Shown here: piece by piece, positions 8,252 through 16,404 of the stretch
Layout of the letters: every line of letters begins with the position of its first letter
How positions within the stretch are numbered: position 1 is the stretch's first letter
From: CBDUEV01 sp965366365
GTDB taxonomy: Bacteria; Actinomycetota; Acidimicrobiia; Spongiisociales; JAENVV01
Length of the DNA stretch: 64,000 nucleotides
Assembly (NCBI GenBank): GCA_965366365.1
Contig: CBDUEV010000002.1
Location: forward strand, 51,287-115,286
Direction of reading: 5' to 3'
The notes under the pieces: model-generated
What the model was told of the DNA's origin: nothing
Databases searched by the model: none
Seen by the model: the letters and a program-made list of their open reading frames with translations, nothing else
Program-made: the position numbers and the translations under genes

Positions 8252-8383
8252 ATACCCCCCTTTGGCGGTTCCTGACATCGACAGAAAACCGATGCTGTCA
8301 TGGTATCCCGACGCATTGTCGGGCGCATCAGCCGCAAGGACGAATCGCGACTCCGCCGCGAGGGGGAGAACGCCTTCCAGGTA

Positions 8384-9049
8384 CTAGTGCGGCTGGCCGG
8401 GGACCACGAATCCGGTCTCGTACGCCAGCACCACCGCTTGGACTCGATCGCGCAGCCGCAACTTGGCGAGCAGATTCGAGACGTGGGTCTTGACGGTGCT
8501 CTCTCCCACGTAGAGCTCGGCGGCGATCTCGGCGTTGGTGAGCCCTCGGGCCACGAGTCGGAACACCTCCTCCTCGCGTTCGGTGAGCTCGCCGAGCTCC
8601 GCGGCGGGCGCCGGTCCCCGGGGTGCTTCGGTCATTTGTTGAATCAGGCGTTTTGTGATGGAGGGAGCGAGCGCCGCCTCTCCCATCGCGACGGTGCGCA
8701 CCGCCGCGATCAGATCCTCCGGAAGGGCATCCTTGAGCAGGAACCCACTGGCGCCTGCCGAGAGAGCGTCGTAGATGTAGTCATCCGGATCAAAGGTCGT
8801 CAGCATCAGCACACGGATCGTGCCGGGGTCCGCCACCGCCATGATCCTGCGGGTCGCCTCGATGCCGTCGAGACCCGGCATCCGGATATCCATGAGGATC
8901 ACCTGAGGGGCGAGTCGACCGGCCATCGTGACGGCCGCGTTGCCGTCCGAAGCCTCGCCGACGACATCGATATCGGGTTCGCCTTCGAGAATCATCCGAA
9001 ACCCCGCACGGACCAGATCCTGGTCATCCGCCAGAGCCACGCGGATCAC
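8384..9049 (-). CDS. NarL/FixJ-family response regulator
   Basis: 221 residues: receiver domain (IRVALADDQDLVRAGFRMILE at the start, phospho-acceptor region VILMDIRMPGLDG, LLKDA switch lysine region) and a C-terminal LuxR helix-turn-helix (ELTEREEEVFRLVARGLTNAEIAAELYVGESTVKTHVSNLLAKL). Its GTG start overlaps the stop of the histidine kinase gene (GTGA), so the pair forms one translationally coupled two-component system. The signal and regulon are not deducible from the neighbours. Confidence 0.95.
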   Translation of the reverse strand: MIRVALADDQDLVRAGFRMILEGEPDIDVVGEASDGNAAVTMAGRLAPQVILMDIRMPGLDGIEATRRIMAVADPGTIRVLMLTTFDPDDYIYDALSAGASGFLLKDALPEDLIAAVRTVAMGEAALAPSITKRLIQQMTEAPRGPAPAAELGELTEREEEVFRLVARGLTNAEIAAELYVGESTVKTHVSNLLAKLRLRDRVQAVVLAYETGFVVPGQPH

Positions 9050-10200
9050 GAGCGACCCCGCACGGGAAGTTCGGCGTGCACTCGAAAGCCCTCGCCGTTG
9101 ACGTTGCCGATCTCGACAACGCCGCCGAACAAGGCCACCCGTTCGCGGATTCCGATGAGCCCGTGTCCGCGTCTCGTCCCGTTGGGCGCTCCTCGGCCGT
9201 TGTCGACGACATCGATCATGAGCCGATCGGGACCGTAGCGGGTCCTCACCTCGGCGGCGACGTTCTGTCCACCGTGCTTGACCGTGTTGGTGAGCGCCTC
9301 CTGAATGATCCGGTAGGCCGAGAGCTCCACGGGGCCGGGGAGCACCTGTTGCTCGCCTTCGACGATGAGCGTGACCGGAACCCCGGCGGCGCGCACCTGA
9401 TCAGCGAGCTGTTCCAGGGTCCTCAACCCGGGCTGAGGTTCCAGGCTTCGGTCTCCACGCATGACCCCCAAGACGAGCCGCATCTCCGCCAGTGCCTGGC
9501 GTCCCGTTGCTTCGATGGACTCGAGGGCGTCGACTATTCGGTCGGGCTCTGCTTCGCCGACGCGCTGGGCGGCGGCGGCTTGCACCACGATGACCGACAC
9601 GCTGTGGGCGACGATGTCGTGCAGCTCACGGGCTATGGCGGTTCGCTCCTGCTCGATGGCCAGTCTGATCTGATCCGACCGCGCCTCCTCGAGGAGGCGG
9701 TTGCGCTCTTCCAGCTCTCGCTGGTTGGCGCGGCGAGCCGCCACCGTTTCGGAGAGGATCCAGACGCCCGGAATGAGAACGAAGGAGAGAAGCACCGAGG
9801 ACAGCTCTCCCTTCCAGAACACGAACCCGCCGAGCACGACGACGAGGAACGGAATCGTCGTCAAGGCGCGGAAACGATCGGCGAGTTGTTGGGGGTAGTC
9901 GAGCCCGATCATGTAGAAGACCGCCAGGGCGGCGACGATGGTGGCCACCGGCACCCCACCCCGCGCTTCGAGCCCGGCGGCGGCGGTCAGCATCACCATG
10001 GCCGCCAAGGCAGAGGAGCGGCGGCGTGCCACGAAGGGAAGTGTGCCAAGGGCGATGAGGCCAACCCGGATTCCCTGGGGAGAACTCGGCGACCAGTTGA
10101 TCTCGGCCAGGCTGACGCCCATCAGCGTCAGCGCGATGACGATGTCCGAGACGAGGGGGTGGTCCGAGTAGATGGTGCGCAGTCGCTCGGTCGTGGACAT
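9046..10200 (-). CDS. NarL-type sensor histidine kinase
   Basis: 384 residues from the ATG at 10200 (MSTTERLRTIYS). Several N-terminal transmembrane helices (about residues 20-140) have almost no extracellular loop. Then come a coiled linker (AARRANQRELEERNRLLEEARSDQ), the HisKA_3 dimerisation helix with the phospho-acceptor histidine in ERTAIARELHDIVAHSVSVIV, and a C-terminal HATPase domain (YRIIQEALTNTVKHG, VVDNGRGAPNG, GHGLIGIRERV). The lack of a periplasmic sensor suggests it senses membrane or intramembrane cues, as DesK/LiaS-like kinases do. The partner regulator follows directly. Confidence 0.95.
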   Translation of the reverse strand: MSTTERLRTIYSDHPLVSDIVIALTLMGVSLAEINWSPSSPQGIRVGLIALGTLPFVARRRSSALAAMVMLTAAAGLEARGGVPVATIVAALAVFYMIGLDYPQQLADRFRALTTIPFLVVVLGGFVFWKGELSSVLLSFVLIPGVWILSETVAARRANQRELEERNRLLEEARSDQIRLAIEQERTAIARELHDIVAHSVSVIVVQAAAAQRVGEAEPDRIVDALESIEATGRQALAEMRLVLGVMRGDRSLEPQPGLRTLEQLADQVRAAGVPVTLIVEGEQQVLPGPVELSAYRIIQEALTNTVKHGGQNVAAEVRTRYGPDRLMIDVVDNGRGAPNGTRRGHGLIGIRERVALFGGVVEIGNVNGEGFRVHAELPVRGRS

Positions 10201-10290
10201 GGGAAGGACTCTACGACTCGGAGCCGTCCATCGCACCCATCACGGGCACAATCCCCATGCCTGTTTCGAGGCGAGGAATAGGCTGGGCGG

Positions 10291-10971
10291 GTGCCGCTGC
10301 CTGCCCTTACCCGTGCCCAGATGATCGAAGTCGATCGAATCATGACCGATGAGCTGGGCATCACGCTCTTGCAGATGATGGAGAACGCCGGGCGCAACCT
10401 GGCTCGATTGGCGCTCGATCGCTATCGACCGCAGAGGATCACCGTGCTGGCCGGCTCGGGAGGAAACGGCGGCGGCGGGATGGTGGCGGCTCGCCATCTC
10501 GCCAACACCGGGTTCGACGTGACGGTGGTCACCACCCGACATGTTGGAGAGCTGACGGGCGCAGCGCGCCGGCAGGCAGAGATCCTCGGCGCCATCGGCA
10601 CAGGCTCGTCCACCCGCTTTCCGGTCGCCCCAGGTGACCTCATCCTCGACGCGTTGGTCGGCTACAGCCTCTCGGGCGCCCTGCGCGGCTCCGCCGGGCG
10701 CTTGGTGGGTTGGGCTCTCGGGACCGGAGTCCCCATCCTCTCGCTGGACGTTCCGAGCGGGGTAGACGTGGACGGGGAGCCGCCCGAGGGGCCGGTCATC
10801 GCCGCGGATGCCACGATGACCTTGGCGCTTCCCAAGCAAGGGCTTCTCGGGTCGCCGTATGTCGGAGACCTCTTCGTCGCGGACATTTCGGTGCCGCCCT
10901 CGGTGTACGAACGCTTCGGTTTGGAAGTCCCGATCGATATCTTCGCGGCCGGGTCGGTGGTTTCGGTCTGA
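10291..10971 (+). CDS. nnrE: NAD(P)H-hydrate epimerase (YjeF N-terminal domain)
   Basis: 226 residues from a GTG at 10291. It repairs damaged NAD(P)H by epimerising R- and S-NAD(P)HX. Visible features are the N-terminal MIEVDRIMTDELGITLLQMMENAGRNLA, the glycine loop GSGGNGGGGMVAARHLAN, LILDALVGYSLSGALRG, and SLDVPSGVDVDG. The NnrD dehydratase half is absent, so it is a stand-alone epimerase unlike the fused E. coli YjeF. The second glycine loop has GNGGGG instead of the usual GNNGGDG, a mild deviation. It is followed at 40 bp by nucS. Confidence 0.88.
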   Translation: MPLPALTRAQMIEVDRIMTDELGITLLQMMENAGRNLARLALDRYRPQRITVLAGSGGNGGGGMVAARHLANTGFDVTVVTTRHVGELTGAARRQAEILGAIGTGSSTRFPVAPGDLILDALVGYSLSGALRGSAGRLVGWALGTGVPILSLDVPSGVDVDGEPPEGPVIAADATMTLALPKQGLLGSPYVGDLFVADISVPPSVYERFGLEVPIDIFAAGSVVSV

Positions 10972-10988
10972 GCCGAGGGGTCTTCTCT

Positions 10989-11009
10989 CCGAAAGGGCTA
11001 CCCTTTCGG
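10989..11009. terminator. Perfect hairpin immediately before nucS
   Basis: CCGAAAGGG (10989-10997) pairs with CCCTTTCGG (11001-11009) around a CTA loop. It ends two bases before the nucS GTG. It may terminate nnrE transcripts or occlude nucS translation initiation: GAAAGGG is the only purine-rich stretch near the start and is buried in the left arm. Confidence 0.5.
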
Positions 11010-11011
11010 CG

Positions 11012-11671
11012 GTGCGGTTGGTGATTGCGAGATGCTCGGTGGACTACGAAGGCCGTCTGACGGCCTATTTACCCCCGGCGGTGCGTCTTCTCATGGTGAA
11101 GGCGGACGGCTGTGTGGCGGTCCATGCCGACGGCGGAGCGTACAAGCCGCTCAACTGGATGAACGCTCCCAACCACATCGAGGAGTTCGACGATCACTGG
11201 GTGATCACCAACCCCAAGGGTGAGCGACTCACGATCAACCTGGAAGAAGTCCACTCCGACACTTCCTTCGACATGGGGATCGACCCCGGTCTGCAGAAGG
11301 ACGGAGTGGAAGCCCATCTCCAGGTGTTGCTTTCCGAGAAGCCACATGTCATGGAGGAGGGTCTCGAGCTGATCCGCCGTGAGTACCCCACGGACATCGG
11401 ACCGGTGGATCTGCTGTGCCGAACACCCCAGGGGGAGACGGTCGCCGTGGAGATCAAGCGCCGCGGCGACATCGACGGGGTCGAGCAACTCGTGCGTTAT
11501 CTCGAGCGCCTCAACCATGATGCTCGGCTAGCCCCGGTCCGGGGGCTCTTCGTCGCCCAGCTCATTGCGCCGCAGGCCAAGACCCTGGCCGAGGCGCGTG
11601 GTGTCGGCTGGTTCGAAGTCGACTACGAGGAGCTCCGGGGCATCGAATCGAACATTCCCCGGCTGTTCTGA
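11012..11671 (+). CDS. nucS: Mismatch-specific endonuclease NucS (EndoMS)
   Basis: 219 residues from the GTG at 11012 (VRLVIARCSVDYEGRLTAYLPPAVRLLMVKADG). It closely matches the mycobacterial NucS layout, with the N-terminal dimerisation/DNA-binding domain and the C-terminal nuclease. The nuclease motif is IGPVDLLCRTPQGETVAVEIKRRGDIDGVEQLVRYLE, with catalytic D, E and K. NucS cuts both strands at G-T, G-G and T-T mismatches and replaces MutSL in many actinobacteria and archaea. The C-terminal IPRLF resembles the YRLF tail used to bind the sliding clamp. The longer upstream frame overlaps nnrE and is rejected. trmL follows after 2 bp. Confidence 0.95.
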   Translation: MRLVIARCSVDYEGRLTAYLPPAVRLLMVKADGCVAVHADGGAYKPLNWMNAPNHIEEFDDHWVITNPKGERLTINLEEVHSDTSFDMGIDPGLQKDGVEAHLQVLLSEKPHVMEEGLELIRREYPTDIGPVDLLCRTPQGETVAVEIKRRGDIDGVEQLVRYLERLNHDARLAPVRGLFVAQLIAPQAKTLAEARGVGWFEVDYEELRGIESNIPRLF

Positions 11672-11673
11672 CC

Positions 11674-12141
11674 ATGGCGCTCAACGTTGCTCTCTATCAG
11701 CCGGAAATCCCGCCCAACACCGGCAACATCATGCGTCTCTGCGCCAACACCGCCACGGCGCTCCACCTGATCCACCCACTCGGCTTTCGGCTGGACGAGG
11801 CCAAGCTGCGTCGGGCCGGCATGGACTATCGCGAGTATGCCGACGTGACCGAACACGACGATTTCGACGCCTATCTCCTGGCCGAGTCGCCGGGCCGCAT
11901 CTACGCCTTCTCCCGTTCGGGGACGGTCAACCACACCGATGTGAGCTATGGCGACGGCGATGTGCTTCTGTTTGGCCCGGAGTCGGTGGGTTTGCCGGAC
12001 GAGATCCTGGCCAGGCCGGAGCTGACCGGCACGATTCGAATCCCGATGGTGCCTCGCTCGCGCAGTCTCAATCTGGCCAACTCGGTGGCCATCGGCGTAT
12101 ACGAAGCAGCGCGTCAACGCGGCTTCCCGTTTGCCGGGTGA
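11674..12141 (+). CDS. trmL: tRNA (cytidine(34)-2'-O)-methyltransferase
   Basis: 155 residues of the SPOUT family. It methylates the 2'-O of the wobble base in tRNA-Leu isoacceptors using SAM. Family features are LNVALYQPEIPPNTGNIMRLCANT at the N-terminus, LLFGPESVGLP, and the trefoil-knot cofactor loop IPMVPRSRSLNLANSVAIGVYEA. The length matches E. coli TrmL (157). It starts two bases after the nucS stop, so the two are probably translated from one message. Confidence 0.95.
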   Translation: MALNVALYQPEIPPNTGNIMRLCANTATALHLIHPLGFRLDEAKLRRAGMDYREYADVTEHDDFDAYLLAESPGRIYAFSRSGTVNHTDVSYGDGDVLLFGPESVGLPDEILARPELTGTIRIPMVPRSRSLNLANSVAIGVYEAARQRGFPFAG

Positions 12142-12165
12142 GCCCGCTCGGCCCCGAACCCGACG

Positions 12166-13497
12166 TCAGTCAGCCAGGAGACGCAGGGCTATTGCCTCGG
12201 CAACACATCCCCGCCGCAGGTCGTCCAACTCGAGGCTTTCGTTCGGTCCGTGGGCGGCGCTGGTGGGATCGGCGACGCCGGTGAGCAGGATCGAGGCGTC
12301 CGGATATCGGTCCGAGAATGCCGCGACAAAAGGAATCGATCCACCCACCCCCATCTCGACCGGTTCGGCGTCCCAGGCTTCGGAGAAAGCGGCCCGGTAG
12401 GCGTCGTAGCTGGGTCCGGTCGTGTCGAGAGCGTAGGCGTCTCCCCAGGCTCCCGGCGTGACGGTCACCTGCGCCCCCCACGGCGCGTTCGATTCGAGAT
12501 GGGTGACGAGAGCCTTCATCGCCGCCTGGGGATCCTGACCGGGGGCGATTCGAAGGCTCACCTTGGCGCGGGCCACCGGAATGAGGGCGTTGATGGCGTC
12601 GGCCACCGGCGGCGCATCGATGGCGAGCACCGAACAGGCCGGTTGAGTCCAGGTCTTGGCGTTGAGCGTGCCCGGGGCGCCGATGACCTGGACACCGTCG
12701 ACGACGCCGGCCACCGCCCGGGCTTCCGCCTCGGTGAGATCGAGAGCCGGAGCGTCCGAGCTCCGCAACCCCTCGATCGCCACTTCACCCTCATCGGTGT
12801 GGAGCGTGGCGAGAAGTCGGGCCAGCGAGGTGAGGGCGTCGGGGAAGAGCCCCCCGAACATGCCGCTGTGTACGGCGTTCTCGAGCGTTCGCACCTCGAC
12901 GACACAATCGACAAGGCCGCGCAGTGACGTGGTCAGCGCCGGCACGCCCACGCGCCAGTTTGCGGAGTCGGCGATGACGATGGTGTCGGCGGCGAGGAGC
13001 TCGCCGAACTCATCCAGGTAGTCGGGTAGATGCGCGGAACCGATTTCTTCCTCTCCCTCCACGAAGACCTTCACCCCCACCGGGGGCTTGCCGCCATGGG
13101 CGCGGACGGCGGCGAGATGCATGACGATGCCCGCCTTGTCGTCGGCGGTTCCCCGACCGCACAGGCGTCCATCCTGTTCCGTGGCAGTGAAAGGATCTCC
13201 GTCCCAGCCGATTCCGGCCGGCTGGACGTCGTGGTGGGCGTACAGGAGCACGGTGGGGGCACCATCGGGGGCGGGTATCTCGCCGAAGACCGCCGGGTGC
13301 GATCCCTCGATCTCCAGCAGCCGGACGTTCTCGAATCCGGCCTGTTCGAGGAGTTGGCGGGTGAACTCGGCGGACGCGCGCACGTCAGGGGCATGGGCGG
13401 GCAGGGAACTCACCGAGGGAATCGCAACGAGCTGCTGGAGCTGATCGACGATTTCGGGAAAGAAGGAATCTACGGCTGAACGAATGTCGCTATGCAT
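12166..13497 (-). CDS. M20-family metallopeptidase (dipeptidase)
   Basis: 443 residues. Zinc-ligand motifs of the M20 family are intact: YAHHDVQPAG, GRGTADDKAG (bridging aspartate), VEGEEEIGS (catalytic and ligand glutamates), and a late HGPNESLELDD. The dimerisation domain lies in the middle (about 200-330). The family cleaves dipeptides or deacylates amino acids in the cytoplasm. The close similarity to carnosinase/PepV-like dipeptidases makes dipeptidase the best guess, but substrate is not determined. It is divergent from the DUF4126 gene. Confidence 0.9.
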   Translation of the reverse strand: MHSDIRSAVDSFFPEIVDQLQQLVAIPSVSSLPAHAPDVRASAEFTRQLLEQAGFENVRLLEIEGSHPAVFGEIPAPDGAPTVLLYAHHDVQPAGIGWDGDPFTATEQDGRLCGRGTADDKAGIVMHLAAVRAHGGKPPVGVKVFVEGEEEIGSAHLPDYLDEFGELLAADTIVIADSANWRVGVPALTTSLRGLVDCVVEVRTLENAVHSGMFGGLFPDALTSLARLLATLHTDEGEVAIEGLRSSDAPALDLTEAEARAVAGVVDGVQVIGAPGTLNAKTWTQPACSVLAIDAPPVADAINALIPVARAKVSLRIAPGQDPQAAMKALVTHLESNAPWGAQVTVTPGAWGDAYALDTTGPSYDAYRAAFSEAWDAEPVEMGVGGSIPFVAAFSDRYPDASILLTGVADPTSAAHGPNESLELDDLRRGCVAEAIALRLLAD

Positions 13498-13586
13498 TCG
13501 ATCAGGCTAGTTGCAGCCCAACCGGCCCCGCCTGGCCGGCGAGCGAACCCGGAGGATCGGCCGGGGTCGGCACTAGCCTGGAGGCC

Positions 13587-14156
13587 GTGGAATGGGTGAA
13601 TGCGATCTTCTCAGCCTTCGGGCTGTCAGCCAGTGCGGGCCTCAATGCCTACATACCGCTGCTGACGGTTGGACTTCTCAACCGCTACACCACCTGGTTG
13701 GACCTCGATGATCCGTACGCGCTGCTCTCCAACACCTGGGTGCTGGCTGTGTTGGGTGGGCTGGCGTTGATCGAGACGCTGGCGGACAACATCCCGGTGG
13801 TCAACCACGTCAACGATGCCATCCAAACCTTCGTCCGTCCCGTGGCGGGCGCCATCGTGGCGGCGGCCTCGTCGGACGCCGCTTCCGTCAATCCGGTGCT
13901 GGCCGTGGTGGCTGGGCTCCTCGTGGCCGGATCGGTGCACGCCGGCAAGTCAGTGGTCGTCCGCCCTGCGGTGAATGTGTCGACCGCCGGCCTCGGTAAC
14001 ACGCCCGTGAGTGTCACCGAAGATATCGTCTCGGCCACGGTTTCTTTCCTCGCCATCCTCATTCCGACCGTGATCGGGATTTTGTTGCTGGTCGTGGTGG
14101 CTCCGGTGGTGGTGTGGTGGGTCCGCCGTCGGCGCCGGGCACATGCCTCCGTCTGA
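13587..14156 (+). CDS. DUF4126 membrane protein
   Basis: 189 residues from a GTG at 13587 with four to five transmembrane helices: an N-terminal SAFGLSASAGLNAYIPLLTVGLL, a middle hydrophobic repeat VLAVVAGLLVAGSVHAGKSVV, and a C-terminal helix before RRRRRAH. The sequence pattern AGLNAY..P and KS.VRP..N..TAGLGNP is that of DUF4126, a family of unknown role common in actinobacteria. Confidence 0.8.
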   Translation: MEWVNAIFSAFGLSASAGLNAYIPLLTVGLLNRYTTWLDLDDPYALLSNTWVLAVLGGLALIETLADNIPVVNHVNDAIQTFVRPVAGAIVAAASSDAASVNPVLAVVAGLLVAGSVHAGKSVVVRPAVNVSTAGLGNTPVSVTEDIVSATVSFLAILIPTVIGILLLVVVAPVVVWWVRRRRRAHASV

Positions 14157-14250
14157 TCGTCGCCACCCAGTGCGGGAGGTTCGCCTGGTCTCGCGGCGGT
14201 GCCGGGGTGGCCGTCGACAGAGCGCCGCTGCCCAGCGCAGATCGCAATGA

Positions 14251-14277
14251 CGAGAGGGGCGAGAACCGCCCCTCTCG
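14251..14277. terminator. Perfect 11-bp hairpin, bidirectional terminator
   Basis: CGAGAGGGGCG (14251-14261) and its exact complement (14267-14277) surround AGAAC. It sits between the convergent DUF4126 and secreted-protein genes (196-bp gap). Confidence 0.75.
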
Positions 14278-14352
14278 AAGGTTGTTGGCTCTCAATGCCG
14301 CGGTGGGCTCTGATCGCCGATGTCATGTTTTGGTTTGGCCGCCGCCCTGCGC

Positions 14353-15873
14353 CTAGCCACCACCGCCGCCGCCGGTCCTCTTCACGCTGCTCGTCGCCGT
14401 GACGGTGTTGTTGACTGCGTTCACGTCGTCAGGGGCGGACACCGTGGCCGTCCAAGCGATCGTGGTCCGCTGCCCGAGGTTGACGGAGAAGAACTGCACG
14501 AAAGCCTGGCTTGCGCCCGCATCGAGATCGGTGAATTCGTAGGTCCATGGAGAACCCTCGATGATGCCTCCGTTCGCGGCAGTGGCGGTCACCACCACGG
14601 TTCCCGTGGCGGGGTCCGGACCGGCGTTGGCGACGGTCACGGTGAATTCCCTGCCTTCGGTGCCATCAACGATGATTCTGGGCACTTGCAGGCCCGACAC
14701 ATCGCTGATCGAGACGTCATAGGTGGTGTCCCCTGACGCCTCGCAGGCCACCGGGGTCTCGAAGTCGACCGGTACCTGCCAGGTGTGCATGAAGGAGACC
14801 ACCGCCCGGGTGTCGTCGGCAGCCTGGGCGAAGCCGCCGATATTGCCGTCCGTAAAACCAGGCTCACCGGCGAACACGGCATCCATGATCGGACCCTGCA
14901 CGATTTGGAACAGGGGAGGGTCGGTGTCCGGCACCAGAGCGAGGTATTCGAACCAGCCATCCTGCGGTGCGTTTCCGGGGATGTGCGCCGGAGAAGGCAG
15001 TGCCCCGAAGTTCGCTTGGCGACCATAGGCATACGGCGCCGATCCGTAGTCCAGGAAGCACTTCTCCACCAGCTGCACTTCGCCCATCACTTCTTCTTTG
15101 ACGTCGATGCATATCTTGGGGAGAACCGTTGTCGTGGCCGAGTCGGTGAGGCCCATGATGTCGTTGAGGTAGGCGACCAGGTCGACGTTGACCTCGCCGG
15201 TCTTGTCGGATGCGACTCCAAGTCCCCGGGCAGCAGTGTCGAGCGCAGTCGCTCCTCGCGGAAGTGGAACCCCGAGGGAGCCCGTCATCATGAGCTGCTT
15301 GTAGATCGCCAGGTTCTGGAGTGGCGAGTCGATGGTGCTCAGCAGACTGTCCTCGAGGAGGTCACCGGCTGTGATAGCGACCAGTCGTCCAGCTGGATCA
15401 AGGGTCACGCAGTCGGATGTGGCCAGGTTGACGACCACGTCCTCGAGCTGGTTGGCCAACACCGAATCAGGCGAGCGGGCTGCGTTCATGCGACCGAACT
15501 CAACCTCCTGTCCGCAGGTGGCGCATTCAGGGGTAAGGGCGCAAGTGGCCGGGTCAGTGGGAACCACATTCGTGCCGGCGGGTACGCCAGGCACCAACGC
15601 ACACGTTTCCGGACACGTATCGGACGGAAGGGGCTGGACACAACTGTCCGCGGTGAGATAGGGAACACCGTCAGCGTCGCGATAGAGAAGGATGAGGTCT
15701 CCATAATCCGGGGTTTCGATATCGCCGCCACCGCCACCGCCGCCGCAGGGCGGGGGTGTCCCGTCGGGGCACACTCTCTGCACGGCGCTTGCGCTACCGA
15801 CCAATCCCATGGTGGCAACCACGACCGCTAGAACGCTTGTTCCCAGAGTGAAGACAAGCTTGCGCGTCTCCAT
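14353..15873 (-). CDS. Secreted surface protein with CARDB-like domain and Gly tail
   Basis: 506 residues. A GGAGGA ribosome binding site lies six bases before the ATG at 15873. A signal peptide covers about residues 1-30 (LVFTLGTSVLAVVVATMGLVGSASA). A Gly-rich spacer then precedes a Cys-rich N-terminal part (pairs in CVQP, CPETC, CALTPECATC), a large unrecognised central domain, and a C-terminal Ig-like segment of the CARDB/DUF11 type (EFTVTVANAGPDPATGTVVVTATA). It ends in KRTGGGGGG with no sorting signal or anchor. It probably resides outside the membrane; function unknown. Confidence 0.8.
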   Translation of the reverse strand: METRKLVFTLGTSVLAVVVATMGLVGSASAVQRVCPDGTPPPCGGGGGGGDIETPDYGDLILLYRDADGVPYLTADSCVQPLPSDTCPETCALVPGVPAGTNVVPTDPATCALTPECATCGQEVEFGRMNAARSPDSVLANQLEDVVVNLATSDCVTLDPAGRLVAITAGDLLEDSLLSTIDSPLQNLAIYKQLMMTGSLGVPLPRGATALDTAARGLGVASDKTGEVNVDLVAYLNDIMGLTDSATTTVLPKICIDVKEEVMGEVQLVEKCFLDYGSAPYAYGRQANFGALPSPAHIPGNAPQDGWFEYLALVPDTDPPLFQIVQGPIMDAVFAGEPGFTDGNIGGFAQAADDTRAVVSFMHTWQVPVDFETPVACEASGDTTYDVSISDVSGLQVPRIIVDGTEGREFTVTVANAGPDPATGTVVVTATAANGGIIEGSPWTYEFTDLDAGASQAFVQFFSVNLGQRTTIAWTATVSAPDDVNAVNNTVTATSSVKRTGGGGGG

Positions 15874-16404
15874 GACCACTCCTCCCGTTGTTCTCGCTAT
15901 GTGATCCGATTTCTTCCATCTCGACTGAAGAATTGGCCGTCTCGAGCGAGAGCGTCACAACTGAGGGGCTCAAGGTGAGACGAGGCGATCACGGTCCTCC
16001 CAACCCAGCGCTCGGCGGTTCACTCCGAAGAGGCGCTGGCCGCTCCACCGGAGTGAGGTAGGAACCCGAAACAACACAGGGGCACACGCTGCTCCTCGGC
16101 AGTCCTCATGCCCCATTCGGTCGGGTTCCCCGGTTGGTCCTGTTGCCATCCATTAGATGCGGAACCGCGTCCGGTGGCCAGAGCACTACGTCCCCAACCG
16201 CCGGTTGTCTCATCGTCGGCGACCACGATGGCGAGGTCGGTCCTTGCGCGGTCGAGTTTTCGAAGCGGTGTCGTGAGCGGTGGATCCGACGACGACGCGT
16301 CCACGCTCGCCCCGACTCAGCCGGCCATTCGATACGGCCCAGGGCCTCGCAGGATGTCGGACGGTAGGTTGATCCCAGACACCGACCCACCGGAGGAGCA
16401 CCCA
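15874..16404. other. 530-bp intergenic region without a supported gene
   Basis: This region lies between the divergent secreted-protein and acyl-CoA dehydrogenase genes. ORFs on both strands are short, without ribosome binding sites or recognisable domains. One inverted repeat is visible: TCACTCCG (16020-16027) with CGGAGTGA (16049-16056). It presumably holds promoters for both genes, but I cannot assign boxes with confidence. Confidence 0.5.

Noticed and set aside
16020..16304. 94-residue ORF on the minus strand in the intergenic region
   Set aside because: No ribosome binding site, no recognisable domain and atypical composition. More likely non-coding promoter DNA.
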